Shown here in pieces: positions 44,011 to 44,248 of a stretch of DNA of 44,248 nt. The notes beneath the pieces are model-generated. The model worked only from the letters and a program-made list of their open reading frames with translations, was not told the DNA's origin and searched no databases. The DNA is from Hydrogenophaga sp. Lineage in GTDB: Bacteria; Pseudomonadota; Gammaproteobacteria; Burkholderiales; Burkholderiaceae_C. Position numbers and translations under genes: made by a program. The stretch's first letter is position 1, and every line of letters begins with the position of its first letter. The stretch covers positions 46,999 to 91,246 of the forward strand of contig NZ_WVZN01000019.1 in assembly GCF_011772445.1 (NCBI RefSeq). Direction: 5' to 3'.

Positions 44011-44248
44011 GTTGACGTTTCCTGCGTGACGAATGCGCGGGGGCTCGGGTGTGGCAATCGGTGGTCCTGGAGGATGGCGGGTCAACCGGTTGTCTGAGGC
44101 GTTTGCTGCCGCTCGGCAGGGGGGCACGACGCGACGGCTTGTTGGTCAGGCCGGTCGGCAGCTAAACACTGAACGGAGACTTTCAGGCTGTTGAGTTGCA
44201 ATAGGTTGTTCCCGGAGAGCCGGGAGGCCGGAGGCTTGTAGCCGAGGG
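44011..44248. other. Terminal non-coding stretch
   Basis: No supported gene in the last 238 bases. A small hairpin CCCGG/CCGGG (44211-44215/44220-44224) lies near the end. The DNA is somewhat less GC-rich around 44161-44210. Nothing else is recognised; the next gene probably lies beyond the window. Confidence 0.4.

Noticed and set aside
1..44248. CRISPR arrays, tRNA or rRNA genes, transposases
   Set aside because: No regularly spaced direct repeats with spacers, no tRNA-like cloverleaf or rRNA sequence, and no transposase or integrase protein were recognised on either strand.

Overview
The window is very GC-rich (roughly 70% by eye). It reads like a chromosome segment of a betaproteobacterium of the order Burkholderiales, most likely Comamonadaceae-like. 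The grounds are dense genes with many ATGA/GTGA stop-start overlaps, several GTG starts, PEP-CTERM proteins, a fucose-type exopolysaccharide locus, and tautomerase, LysR and DUF1428 genes of the kind common there. The species cannot be named from sequence alone. No rRNA, tRNA, CRISPR array or transposase was seen.

Region 1 (259-16283, all +) is an exopolysaccharide locus. gmd and fcl make GDP-L-fucose. They are followed by a CgeB-like glycosyltransferase, a GT4, a Wzx-type flippase, a Wzy-type polymerase candidate, two more GT4 enzymes, a SAM methyltransferase and a WcaF-like acetyltransferase. Then come a GT2 of the WaaE type, a WcaI-like GT4, a further GT4 and a large polytopic GT-C-like membrane protein. 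Nearly all genes overlap or almost touch. The one real break is a 268-bp element (11302-11569) made of nested perfect inverted repeats. A smaller nested palindrome lies before gmd.

Region 2 (16306-18092, -) holds two divergent tandem paralogues of unknown function, visibly lower in GC than their surroundings. One contains in-frame tandem DNA repeats.

Region 3 (18207-28964) is a secretion and surface module. It has a Tat-like secreted trypsin-family protease divergent from a PEP-CTERM gene. Two minus-strand transcription units follow: nuclease (ExeM/NucH type) -> 5'-nucleotidase -> PEP-CTERM protein, and PhoX-type phosphatase -> PEP-CTERM protein. The nuclease and nucleotidase end in homologous RTX-type C-terminal modules. 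Together they could strip phosphate from extracellular DNA and organic phosphates at an exopolysaccharide-coated surface. PEP-CTERM proteins are normally processed by exosortases encoded with such EPS loci; no exosortase is in this window.

Region 4 (29181-31317) holds a protein-tyrosine-phosphatase-like enzyme and an AsmA-like membrane-anchored protein with a glycine-zipper tail.

Region 5 (31460-41129, +) is a sugar catabolic operon: LacI-type regulator, xylB, xylA, a TIM-barrel sugar isomerase, a Gfo/Idh/MocA dehydrogenase, and a ribose/xylose-type ABC importer (ATPase, permease, binding protein). A 24-bp palindrome covers the regulator's ribosome binding site and start codon. A strong hairpin ends the operon.

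Region 6 (41184-44010) has a tautomerase divergent from a LysR regulator with a T-N11-A box between them, a DUF1428 protein and an Asp-nucleophile alpha/beta hydrolase. The last 238 bases show no gene.
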